Part shown: positions 1 to 9,655 of the stretch, one piece after another
Position numbering within the stretch: position 1 is the stretch's first letter
Layout: each line of letters opens with the position of its first letter
From: Lyophyllum atratum
Lineage: Eukaryota > Basidiomycota > Agaricomycetes > Agaricales > Lyophyllaceae
Length of the DNA: 64,000 nt
Reading direction: 5' to 3'
NCBI GenBank assembly: GCA_014905825.1
Contig: JACGCN010000009.1
Coordinates: 1,488,001-1,552,000, forward strand
Notes under the pieces: generated by a model
Database searches by the model: none
What the model was told of the DNA's origin: nothing
The model's input: only the letters and a program-made list of their open reading frames with translations
Program-made: the position numbers and the translations under genes

Positions 1-969
1 GACCGCGCTCCAGATGATGGTCGTGGTGAGGAACAAGAACTTGAAGTGGAAATTCTACCTTATTGATCACGGGTCACGATGTCGGAGGTCTCTGCCTTGA
101 AATTGAATTCCATGATCATGAATCATACCACTGTACTTAATCTCTGATTATTATCCTGTTTTTGCGTATCAACTATCTTTGTGGAAGCCGAAAGACATAG
201 GCCTGGCGCTCGTTCGAGTCAGAGGTGTTGGACGATGAGCGCTGAGCATGGCCAAATTCATTTTATCCGTTCCTACTACATGACTTAGCAATGACTTAGC
301 AGATAAGATGAACAGGATGAGTATCAACTTGAACCCTGCTTCTCTCAACTTCGACTTGATATGCAATCAACAGCGCCGTCAATACCTTCTGAGGTACATA
401 AAGCCTCAGGAACTGGCTCGCTTCAGAGCAAAATTTCACATTGACAGGAGAAACGCATGTAATCCTCCTGGCCTCAGCCGAGCACATATTATCACTACCA
501 ATCTGCAAAGGAGACGACAAAGGTAAGTCCGGATCTATAAGCCGGGAACAGGTGCCAACGTACTTCATTCAATCCAGCACACTGGCAGTGGCGTATGCCA
601 GCCTGCCTGGCTGAGCAATGCTTGCACTGGTTGCCTAGCGATTAAACCTGCTTGAATGCATTTGACGAGAACAGAGACCACCCAATGCTGGCAATTCCAC
701 CAGCCATTGGGTTTCAGGACTTGTTCTGCTGCCGCGACGCGCTCCAACCCTTGCCTCTGGGCATAGTTAAGCGTCGCAATGGGAATGAATATCGCATTTC
801 ATTGGTTTGCCGGCCGGCAATTTTCGTCTTTGGGCCCCAGTTGGTCAGGTGGTCCAGTGGGCCATTACTTACAGCAACAGGTACCGTATCAGACACGCAC
901 CGCATAATGAAGAAGGATGAGTCTCGACCGTGCTATCAAAAACGAGTGAGCAGCATAAATTTGAAACAA
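1..969. other. Intergenic, nothing recognised
   Basis: Only short unrelated open frames are present, none with splice-joined continuity or a recognisable domain. The right edge is the 3' flank of the minus-strand kinase gene. Confidence 0.5.
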
Positions 970-1854
970 TCAGTCAGCCCACAGCCGAAAAAAGACATCA
1001 TACAATACAGAGGTATATTGGAGTGATAAGTCACTCTCGGGTCCTAGTGCAATCGACAGCTCGTCACACCACTTCGGCGTCGAGGAGCCTCGCAACGCTG
1101 CCATCAGTTCCCAAAAGTCGGGATACCAGCCAAGAGTCTCCCAATCCACTAAACCTGTGATCGTTCCATCATCAACCATGATGTTCCTGTCATTCAAGTC
1201 CCCATGTGCCAGTACGACATTGCATTGTCGGCCAACTTCGCACAAGGCTGAAGGGACTTCGCTAAGGGTCATCTGGCTACCGAGGCGCCAAATCCAATAC
1301 GAGTGGAATGCTTCCAAATCACGGAACTCGTGCAGAGGAGGCGGGTCAAACAACAGGTTGTCGTACGGTCCAGAAGGCCAGGAACCCATCAATCTCCTAG
1401 TATCCGATTCCAGTGTCCCGAGTTCTCGAACAAAACCAGCCAATTGAGTTGCGACGCTTCTCAATTGCTGTTCTGTCATACTGGAGAGACAGACCTCCAG
1501 AGGCTGGCCTTTTATTCGGTCCATAACAATATAAGTATGGTCGTTGTGCTGGAAGCACATATGTACTTTAGGTACTGGAATGGACGTCCGCTGTTGGATA
1601 TACATCATGGCCATAGCCTCTCGGATGCTAGCTCGTGACCCAGATTTGACAACCAGAGACTCTTCGACGAAAGCAACATTTCCCGCATCTGGTACCGCTG
1701 CCAGAGCTGCCAAGATACGCGTTATCTCGTGGGCCGGGGGATTGAATACCGGGGAGGTAAGCAAGGAAGCGTGAGGAAGCGAACACGAAGATGGGGTTGG
1801 TGACAGATCGAACTGAGGCAATGATGTTGCTATGAATGGCGGTAAATGGGTCAT
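970..1854 (-). CDS. Aminoglycoside phosphotransferase (APH)-like kinase
   Basis: Uninterrupted reading frame giving about 294 aa from the ATG at 1852-1854. The frame stays open further upstream without an ATG. It has the APH/choline-kinase fold signatures: an N-lobe segment around VVKSG, a YIVMDRIKG hinge, the catalytic-loop motif HGDLNDRNIMVD (the Brenner-type HxDxxxxN) and the metal-binding segment LVDWETLGWYPDFWEL. Proteins of this type are very numerous in Agaricomycetes, are cytosolic, and their natural substrates are unknown; no drug-resistance role should be inferred from the name. The upstream open frame continues through C2-domain-like sequence (see 1855-2275), so the true start is uncertain: this could be a stand-alone kinase or the tail of a C2-APH fusion. 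Confidence 0.85.
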   Translation of the reverse strand: MTHLPPFIATSLPQFDLSPTPSSCSLPHASLLTSPVFNPPAHEITRILAALAAVPDAGNVAFVEESLVVKSGSRASIREAMAMMYIQQRTSIPVPKVHMCFQHNDHTYIVMDRIKGQPLEVCLSSMTEQQLRSVATQLAGFVRELGTLESDTRRLMGSWPSGPYDNLLFDPPPLHEFRDLEAFHSYWIWRLGSQMTLSEVPSALCEVGRQCNVVLAHGDLNDRNIMVDDGTITGLVDWETLGWYPDFWELMAALRGSSTPKWCDELSIALGPESDLSLQYTSVLYDVFFRLWAD

Positions 1855-2275
1855 GCGTAGCGTGACAGAGCTAGAGATCTGTGTTGGATCATCCAGGGCC
1901 ACTTCACGCTTCCACAGTGTCAGTGTACACGCTTGCAAAGCGCCGAGTTAGACAGCAGTGGTGACACCAAGCTTAATAAGGACTTACTCTGCTCGATGTC
2001 CAGACCATCAATCAGCCTCTGGACTGGTGACTGGGATTCGCCCAGAAGTTCATCATTGTTAAAGACGGCCAGCTCCAGGTAACCCCCACGAAATAATGGC
2101 CTGATGGTGGCCGAGTCAAGAAATCGGGTTCGCCAAAAGGTCCAGCGAGGTGACGTACGCGACGAAATCCTCGTTCGACCAACGCGGATGATGATTTTGT
2201 GTGGATGTTCGTGTTTTATGAGTCACGTCGTCGAGCTTGACAGTGACATGAACGTGAGGCCGCGGCGGTAAATTC
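1855..2275 (-). pseudogene. C2-domain exons, frameshifted, upstream of the APH kinase
   Basis: On the minus strand one frame reads HVTVKLDDVTHKTRTSTQ followed by NHHPRWSNEDF, matching the beta strands and NPxWNExF region of C2 membrane-binding domains. It then stops. A second frame carries on with YLELAVFNNDELLGESQSPV and LIDGLDIEQ. A GT-AG intron near 1990-1930 would join this to TLTLWKREVALDDPTQ and so, in frame, to the APH ORF. The switch of frame within about 20 codons, with no well-phased intron of normal size, suggests a broken gene. An 86-nt intron with a weak donor is possible but would remove the C2 NxxF segment. No N-terminal exon was found. Confidence 0.45.
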
Positions 2276-3203
2276 TTAGCATGGAGTACTAAAATAAGGA
2301 CATATCAGCGCTGTTCTCTAATCAGGAATGACGGGGGAGAAAGGCATGCCTTCGATAAGAAGCCTATTGTACCTAGTAGGAAGATATCAGCCTGTGAAAG
2401 ATGATCAGATAGCAGGGACATTCACCTGCTCAACTGTATGGGCTTACGGAGTGGGTTTGGATACAGGTTGAAGTCCATGCTGGAAGTCGGAAGGCGAGGA
2501 GTGGAAAAGAGTCACTTTGCCAAGGAGCACACAAGAGCGGTTATGTAGTTGTTGGGAAAGTGTTGTACAATGGAGGCTGTGCCAAGTGAAGTTAGCAAGT
2601 TATTTTCTGCAATCACGTAATACGACCCTGATACGACCCATACCAGTCGTTCGGCAGGTACTATAGGCATGTTCGACTTGCTTTTCGTTCGTCTTCCATG
2701 CTTGCCATCGCGCTATATACTTACAGGGATTTCTTCCAAGAGCTTGGACTCTGCTTATAGGTCCGCTCCTTTTTCATTCACTTGTATGGTCTTAACAGAT
2801 AGGCGATGCCCAATCCGTTTACACAGCCCTGCGCACTCTTCATTCACCGGATGCCGGCCTGATATCCCTCAGAATAGGTTTGAACCGCACCATCGCAAGT
2901 AATCTGTAACCTTGACCTCGAATTCTGAGTACCGGAAACTTCAAGGCACTTCGCGAAGGCTGATTTCACACCTGTGAGGGTCGTCGACTGGAGTCGACTG
3001 GTGACAAGCAGCACAAGCACATCCAGGAAACCTCCCACATGACTGCAGAGTCCTGACATGCCTTCTTAATCAAGTTCTTGAAGCGGTGCACGATTTCCGT
3101 TTTTGGTCATGCAACGTGTTGTGCGCGTCTATGCTTGTATATTAGACCTCCTCCGAGTATCCACAGCACTTTCAAGTATGCCTCTCATGACCTAGATCCA
3201 GAA
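2276..3203. other. Intergenic and 5' region of the WW gene
   Basis: No gene is recognised. The segment from about 2822 to 2878 recurs at 48447-48503 and marks the left edge of a segmental duplication. The putative promoter and leader of the WW-domain gene lie in this stretch. Confidence 0.5.
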
Positions 3204-6046
3204 ATGACCCCTCAGTTCCTCCTCCGTCTCTTACGGGTCCTTCACGGTGTCTCCATCAAGCACCTACTTCGACATTGCCGCAATTTCTGGGCATTTATAT
3301 GGCACTCTTATCACAGACATGCTTTCTTCGCGTGGACACGGCGTAGCTCTCAGGTGCAGCCCCCACAGGCACCTAAGCTCATTTTCAAAAACATCGATGT
3401 AGACCAGTTTGGGCGGGTGGAACGATGGAGAGATGTGTCAACGCCTGGACCATGCGCGGGAGCGCAAGCTATGACAATCCCCACTATCGCCTATGCTACG
3501 AGACCCGACTCTCTTGATACCTCATCAATGGATATCGCATTGCAAGTTATACCCCCGGACGACTCCGCCGTTTCTGAAGACGGATTGGACCACCACCCGT
3601 ACGAAAGCCGCTCTTCTCGCGGCGACTCCATGACATTGGCCTCGGATACCGATAACAACATCTCCCACCAGATATTCCTTTTACAACCATCTCTGATCAC
3701 TGGTTCTCGTGTTTCTTTGGTCCTCCCTACTGCCCCTTCCCTTCGGCCTGAAGGTGATGTGGCACACATAGGAACGTCTGGCGCAACAGGTTTCTCTAAT
3801 GGCATTTCCGACGTTATCTATCCGATCATGCCCACGAAGATACCAAGATACAAGCGAGATAGGAAAATGTGAGCCCCCGCCCAAGTTGTCCGTCAAGCGA
3901 CGGGTTTAAATCTTCGTCGCTAGCGATACTAAGACCGCAGCGTTCGAGCTTGATGCGGCACAAGATGCATTTTCGCTGTGAGTGTTCGTTTAATTTGGAT
4001 ATGTTGATTAACTTACATACTCTTTTCAGCGGCGATATACCACGGGGCTGGGAGCAAGTCACACATCCTGAAGGCCAGCCTTACTTCTATCATCGCGAAA
4101 AGGTTTGAGAACATCCCACCGTATAATTCAGTTTCACTGACATAACGAAGAGAATCGTCACTGAGAACTGGATCTGGGACCCGAGAGAAATGGCGGTGCT
4201 CGATGACTTTATTGAGCAGATCGAGGACTTCGCCCGATCAAGGAATTTGTATCAGCCCCCAGATACACACATCGTCCTGGAATGCACTGAAGAAGATGAT
4301 CAGTGGTGGTGCGGGTATTATTACGCTTGCGCCTCGACTCGGAGTCTGTTTTGGCTCGAAAAATATGAGATCACCAAATTCTTGGACGAAATCAGGGGCG
4401 ACATTCATCCAACGCATATCAGTAGGTGCCCTTCGTGATGCTTTCATCTCTTGCCCTGAACATTCCGCTCTTTCGCCTCGTTTTTCGCAGAGTTGTACCT
4501 GGAGTATGAATACTGGTATGTGTGAACTGTATGATCTCAGCGTCGGAGTGGGATACTTAGCGGCTCCAGGACACATTGGGATCTATTTCCAAACGTTAAC
4601 AAAGCAACCGACGAGATTTTTGACCTTATAGCGAACACGATAGCAGATGCTCGAACAGGTAACGATGAATCTCCCGTTGGGCCTGTGCATGACTAATTAC
4701 ACATCTTACCTGTAGACGTGCAAACGAGCAAGCAGACAACCGTCAATCACTCAACGGATGACCTCAAGGAAATGGCTGACATCGTCGAATGTGCATCGAG
4801 TGAATAATTCGTCTTACTTAAAGTTTTCCTTTGCCCTACTGACCCTGCTTAGAACGAGTAAATCGTGCGAACTCGGGCTGGTGCGTAGGTACGTCCAAGT
4901 TACTTGTAACGTTGTTGCACGATCTTGACATGCTTCAGGGAGGTTTATGGCTATGTTCCGTAAGCTCTCCCGTCTCCGCGATCGCTCACTGCTCACGCCG
5001 TGTCTCAGTGCGCGACCAGTTCCTGAACTTCCACGGACAATATGGAGCTCGTCTCTACCGGTCGCAGTCTATATACAGCCACAAGCGACATAGCAGGACA
5101 TGGTTCATCAAAGCCCTATCCCCAATCCTGTTTGCTGCGCCGAACGTCCATTTGAGCGCAGTGGAAGACCTCTGGGTCGATAGGCTGACCCTCAAGGCAC
5201 GCTGCGCAGAATTCTTTTGAAACTCAATCACGAATGGGGGGAACATATCGTCCATGTATGCTATAATGTGCTTTAAGCACAAATTAGAATGTGGAAGTGA
5301 CGGTGTTTTTGTCCAGGCCTCCATTCTACTCAACGCAAATGTGGCTTTTCTCGCTATCCCGTCGAACGATCCCTCGAATAACACCAGCACTGTCCTTCCC
5401 GCTCGATCTGCTGCGCAAATTGCAAGCTACTTATCGGTGGTGACTAGTTTTGCTAGCATGATGATTGGGTTGTTACTGGTACGACAACACAAAACGAAGG
5501 AGCGCGCCAGTATCGTTGAATTCGTGAGCTTTCACTCACTCTATTCCTTCGGTGGCTGCTGACGGGTTGTTATTGTATCAGCATCAATATCTGCGGAACA
5601 GAGAGCATCCTGTCCGTGGTTTCGAGGAGTTAGCTAGCATTTACAGCCTCCCTTACGCTCTTCTCACATGGGCGTAAGCACTACTCCTTACCTTCATGAC
5701 TTCCATGAGATCTGACAGCCGGTTTATATTGACCAGAATGGGGAGTTTCTTGGTGGCATTCATGCTTATGTGCTTTCAGATATCGACAACCCTGACGCGC
5801 TCCATTGTGGGACTCGTGATTGGCTTGGTCTGCGCACTTATCATCTGGTGTGTCTGGATGGCTTGGGAGGAAACGGAATTCCGGTTGAGGCATTGGTTCA
5901 AGACGACCATACGACAAAACGACACTGACTCGGAGCACCATGCTGTGCTCGGGTGGTCAAGACGTCTTCGGTCGTGGCCGGAGAACATGTTGGCGCGTGC
6001 TCGTCGGGGAGGGAAAAAGGTTGACAGTCAGAACTTCGGGGTGTAA
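3204..6046 (+). CDS. WW-domain multi-TM protein, 12 exons, one frameshift
   Basis: Exons 3204-3868, 4030-4102, 4151-4421, 4491-4515, 4570-4658, 4716-4799, 4853-4888, 4939-4959, 5009-5255, 5317-5523, 5582-5673, 5737-6046. All phases agree except in exon 9, which is one nucleotide short: TGA at 5218-5220 ends the frame after about 491 codons, whereas one more T in the 5215-5218 run would give about 706 aa. Exon 2 encodes a single WW domain (GDIPRGWEQVTHPEGQPYFY). The remainder resembles a basidiomycete family of WW proteins with C-terminal hydrophobic spans (exons 10 and 12, e.g. FLVAFMLMCFQIST and IGLVCALIIWCVWMAW). The start is the first in-frame ATG. WW domains bind proline-rich ligands; partners here are unknown. 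It is followed after about 460 nt by the glycoprotein gene. Confidence 0.75.
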
Positions 6047-6505
6047 GATATTTCATTTTCGCTCATTTTCGTGTTGACCCATCCATGGATACTTCTGTGG
6101 TTTATTTTAATATCAATTCGCCATCTCAGTATCTCTATATTGCGATCTCAGGTCGTGGTGAGTTGGGTCGCGGAGTTCGTGTCATCCAAGCCCAGTCTGC
6201 ATTTGTTCCTCTCAACCCAGAGGACCCGCTTTGGGGTCATATGACTGAAGCGTCTGTCCCGCATCTGCGATTCGAAGTGACTTCGTTTGCGACATGGGGT
6301 GGGATTCTATAATTTGTTTGCGATTTTGATGTTGTCGTGATGTTCTAATTATATCTCAAGTTGAACTCTTAGCGCCAGACCTGATAAAAATCAGTGTCAT
6401 GGTCATATGTTTGGAAATGCAACTTCAAGGTGTGTGGAATTCTCTCTCGACATGTCGCTTTGATTCTTCACCCCAAGTCTACCCACTCAGCACGACCCGC
6501 ACTCG
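6047..6505. other. Spacer between WW gene and glycoprotein gene
   Basis: About 460 nt of non-coding DNA conserved in copy B (48851-49330), including the block around CATCCATGGATACTTCTGTGG and the sequence just upstream of the glycoprotein ATG. It probably holds the terminator of the first gene and the promoter of the second. Confidence 0.5.
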
Positions 6506-8599
6506 ATGATCGTAATTTCAGACAGCCTGACCACCGGTCAAATTACCTTCATCCTCCGTGCGGTCGTACAAGTCCTCTCATACGGGGGGCTCTTCATCCT
6601 CGGACTCATTATCATCGGCAGCGCGCCGCTCACCGCCCCCGTCGAAACTCACGATGTCCTCAACCGCATAGTCGGCCAGTCGACCGCCACAACCACAGCC
6701 ATAAAGTGGATCTTCCCGCGGGTGAGACGCAAAAAGAAGGACCCCGTACCATCCCTTCGTCTTCTCCTCGCCCTCCTTCTTTTCCTCTTTTATGCGATTT
6801 TCGTGAGCGTCAGCGATATCGGATTCATCGGCTTCCACGCGTGCGATGTAGCCGGCGCCAACTCTCTTGCGTTCCCCGCATCCGTCCAATCCGACGACGA
6901 CGCTCGGAATCTCGTCGCGGCCAACCTTCTCAGCGGCACGGACCCCGCCTCCGTTCACGCGTATAGATGCGACGCAGCTGAGCCACACTTTTTCGGTGTG
7001 AATGCCACGCTGCTAGAGTGTACCTCATGGCGCAATTCCACCTACGCCGACCCGTATGAATTCCGCGATATCAACACGACGGATAGCGACGCCCTTATGC
7101 CGCTCCAACTCGCGCGATACAACTACGCGAGGTCGAGTTTCCTTGATCTCAACATGTATTATCGCGGGTTCGGTCCGCAGAGGCTTTCGCGGCCTGTGAT
7201 CGCGCGGGGGCTTGCTATTGCACCACACGCGACGGGGTTGAGGGTAGTGGTTGGGGTGCCCCACCTTTTGCCACATCAGAAAGTCGTGATACCAAAAGCG
7301 CTGGCGTTGGAGATTGATGTAGGGTGCATGAGTTTGGGTATCGGGGGCACACAGGATGCGCAAAACTTGGAGGATCCGACCTCTAACAAAGATACCTACG
7401 CGATGGGCGATTCATGGCGGGACTACACCGGGCCCGATTATCTTTCAGGCGTACTCTCAGAAACTGTCGACATCGTCCGAGAGGGTCTGTTACCTCTGTT
7501 CGACCCATCCACCAAGAACGCCAACGGCGACCTGCGAAGCTACAACGCCTCCTTCGGAACCTCCAACTGGCAAGCCACGATCGATCCCGTCGGCATCCCC
7601 TTGATGCACGAGGGGCTGTTCAACTCCACCCCCGGCACAGACGCCACGGACGACGTCAACAACAACTGCACCAAGAAACTGCACACGCAGCTCGGCCTCC
7701 CCCTCACCAAAAACTACACCTTCCCCGCCGCATGCACCCTCCTCCAAATCGGGGGCTCGATCGTCCAGAACGGGACGGTGTACGCCGTGAAATCCAGGAT
7801 GGCGTGCGCGTCGACTACGCAGGTGAACATGGTCTCCGCCACCATCGCACTCGACGCAGCAGGGAACGCCACCCTGGACCTCACGCGCCTCCCCAGCACC
7901 CTCAACGTCATCGAGGCAGACTACTGGGACGCCCTCCCCGACCCCCTCATCCCCGGCTCCATCCACCTCGAACCACACGACGTCCTCCGGCGCTACATCC
8001 TCTCCCCCAACGCCACCGGCCCCCGCAGCCACTTCCTCTTCCAAGAATTCGACTTCGGCGGCGGCCTCACTCTCCTCCAGAAAGGCCCCGGCTCCGGCGT
8101 CGGGTCCGTGTTCTCAAGGGTGGGGGCGGCGATCTGGGGGCTGGGCACAGCGTCCCTGGGGGAGGAGCAGTATTACGCGGCGAATCTTAGTAGCAGCAAG
8201 GTGACGGCGTGGGCGGGGGAGATGGCGGGGTCGTATGTGCAGGCGACGTTGGGGTATAACGGGTGGGCGGCGAGGAATGGGGAGGCGGTGGTGGTGACGA
8301 GTACGGGGGGGCGGAGGGCCGCGTGTTTTGATGCAAGGTATGGGGCGGCGTTTATGCCGCTGTTCGTTGCGGCGCTTGTGGTTCTTTTGTGGGGGGTTAT
8401 CGTGGTTCTGACGAGGAGGACGGCGGGGATACAGTATTTGAAGATTGCGTATGGGGGGTTGACTCCCTATACGAGGGGTGTGGGCGCCGATGAACTGGAG
8501 GAGGAGACGATACTTACTTGGGAGAGTGATCCTCATATGCACCTCGAGGTGGTCCCGAAGGATACGTCAGAGGATCAGGATGCCGCTGGGAAAGCGTGA
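6506..8599 (+). CDS. Large three-TM membrane glycoprotein, family unrecognised (copy A)
   Basis: A single-exon gene of 697 aa, unusual in this intron-rich neighbourhood. The N-terminus holds a hydrophobic span (about aa 11-38), then a basic patch RVRRKKK, a second span (about aa 83-110) and the signature SDIGFIGFHAC. A long hydrophilic region of about 500 aa carries around ten Asn-X-Ser/Thr sequons (NATL, NSTY, NTTD, NASF, NCTK, NYTF, NGTV and others) and several Cys, so it is probably lumenal or extracellular. A third span near aa 613-637 (FMPLFVAALVVLLWGVIVVL) precedes a roughly 60-aa acidic tail. Paralogues lie at 14088-16154 and 49331-52975. I do not recognise the family and assign no function; a cell-surface role is inferred from topology only. 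Confidence 0.85.
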   Translation: MIVISDSLTTGQITFILRAVVQVLSYGGLFILGLIIIGSAPLTAPVETHDVLNRIVGQSTATTTAIKWIFPRVRRKKKDPVPSLRLLLALLLFLFYAIFVSVSDIGFIGFHACDVAGANSLAFPASVQSDDDARNLVAANLLSGTDPASVHAYRCDAAEPHFFGVNATLLECTSWRNSTYADPYEFRDINTTDSDALMPLQLARYNYARSSFLDLNMYYRGFGPQRLSRPVIARGLAIAPHATGLRVVVGVPHLLPHQKVVIPKALALEIDVGCMSLGIGGTQDAQNLEDPTSNKDTYAMGDSWRDYTGPDYLSGVLSETVDIVREGLLPLFDPSTKNANGDLRSYNASFGTSNWQATIDPVGIPLMHEGLFNSTPGTDATDDVNNNCTKKLHTQLGLPLTKNYTFPAACTLLQIGGSIVQNGTVYAVKSRMACASTTQVNMVSATIALDAAGNATLDLTRLPSTLNVIEADYWDALPDPLIPGSIHLEPHDVLRRYILSPNATGPRSHFLFQEFDFGGGLTLLQKGPGSGVGSVFSRVGAAIWGLGTASLGEEQYYAANLSSSKVTAWAGEMAGSYVQATLGYNGWAARNGEAVVVTSTGGRRAACFDARYGAAFMPLFVAALVVLLWGVIVVLTRRTAGIQYLKIAYGGLTPYTRGVGADELEEETILTWESDPHMHLEVVPKDTSEDQDAAGKA

Positions 8600-8835
8600 T
8601 TTTGTACCCGCTTGGACTCAGTTATGAGTAACTCGACGAAGGGATTTGGTGCTACAACCGTGTGTGTGCTCTATTTTAGGAGTGCGTAGGGTGTCTGATT
8701 AGCTTTATGAATAGCATGAGGTTTTAACGAACACCGAGGCCTCTCACCTGTATGCTTCGCCATCGCGGGCCGTTCCCGAGTCGACCAAGAAGCCATGTGT
8801 ATGCGTGCCAGGATACAATATGCCTATAAGCTAGC

Positions 8836-9655
8836 AAGTCCTGATACGACTAGCAGTGTGGGCCGCAGAAGCTAATACACGAGGAGATAGTGCTGCTCGG
8901 AACTATACATAGATCCTGGATATGACCATGAGGTTTCAGGAGTTGTACGAACGGGAAACGAGTTAGTCGTGGTCAACACGAAACCACCCGCAAGGGCCCA
9001 AGGGAGATACACTAGCAAGGGATCGTGAGGAAGAAGACCCTTGAAGAGGATGGCCGTTTGAAAATTGGTCCGATGCTTGATCGCCGCAAGTCAGGAGCAA
9101 GTCAGGAGTACATAGTAGGATCTTGGAAAGATAGGAGGGAAGAGCCGGCGAAGATGGTCAACGTGAGATGACGCGCATTTCCTGAGTTGATACCTGGAAA
9201 CGCCGTAGAGACAGGAGTTGGTATCATGCATGTACATGAGATAGATGAAGTTTCGTAGAGGGGAGATGCTCGATCGAGGTCAAGATGAAGGCTGTTAGCT
9301 GAAGAGGGCAATTGTTGACGAACTCCGACAGTGTTCCCAAACGCCATTTCCTGCAACCCCACAGAGATGCAAAAAATAAGGAAAGATAGCATATATTCAT
9401 TCATCCAGCGACAATTACTGGCAGCCTATCCTACTCTAAGCATAAGTAAGTATACAAAGGACGTGGTGGTTAGTACCCGAGCCAAATTCTACAAGTACAT
9501 GTCAAGACGCGCAGCGCCAGGGATGTTAGTGATATAATGATACAGCAGGGATATGAAGTCGTCGTTTCTAAGGGATATGATATGATGATAGGATAGCGAA
9601 AATCGTCGTCGCGGTCATCGAGGTCGGGGCGTGACAGTCGGAAGCAGGAGGACGA
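8836..9655. other. Intergenic, nothing recognised
   Basis: No ORF with a domain or a consistent splice structure. The right part is the 3' flank of the minus-strand LPMO gene. Confidence 0.5.

Larger units (their letters stand above)
2822..8835 (+). repeat. Segmental duplication, copy A (WW gene + membrane glycoprotein gene)
   Basis: Sequence at 2822-2878 matches 48447-48503, and 5737-8835 matches 48515-53203. The match includes coding regions, the roughly 460-nt spacer between the two genes and the 3' flank beyond the glycoprotein stop. Order and orientation are the same. Copy A is the more complete copy: copy B lacks the counterpart of about 2880-5737 and has an insertion in the second gene. 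Confidence 0.85.

Noticed and set aside
6578..8542. Long minus-strand and alternate-frame ORFs across the glycoprotein gene (136-258 codons)
   Set aside because: They are shadows of the GC-rich coding strand: Arg/Pro/His-rich or Gly/Val-rich, without domains, and their position mirrors the true gene and its paralogues.
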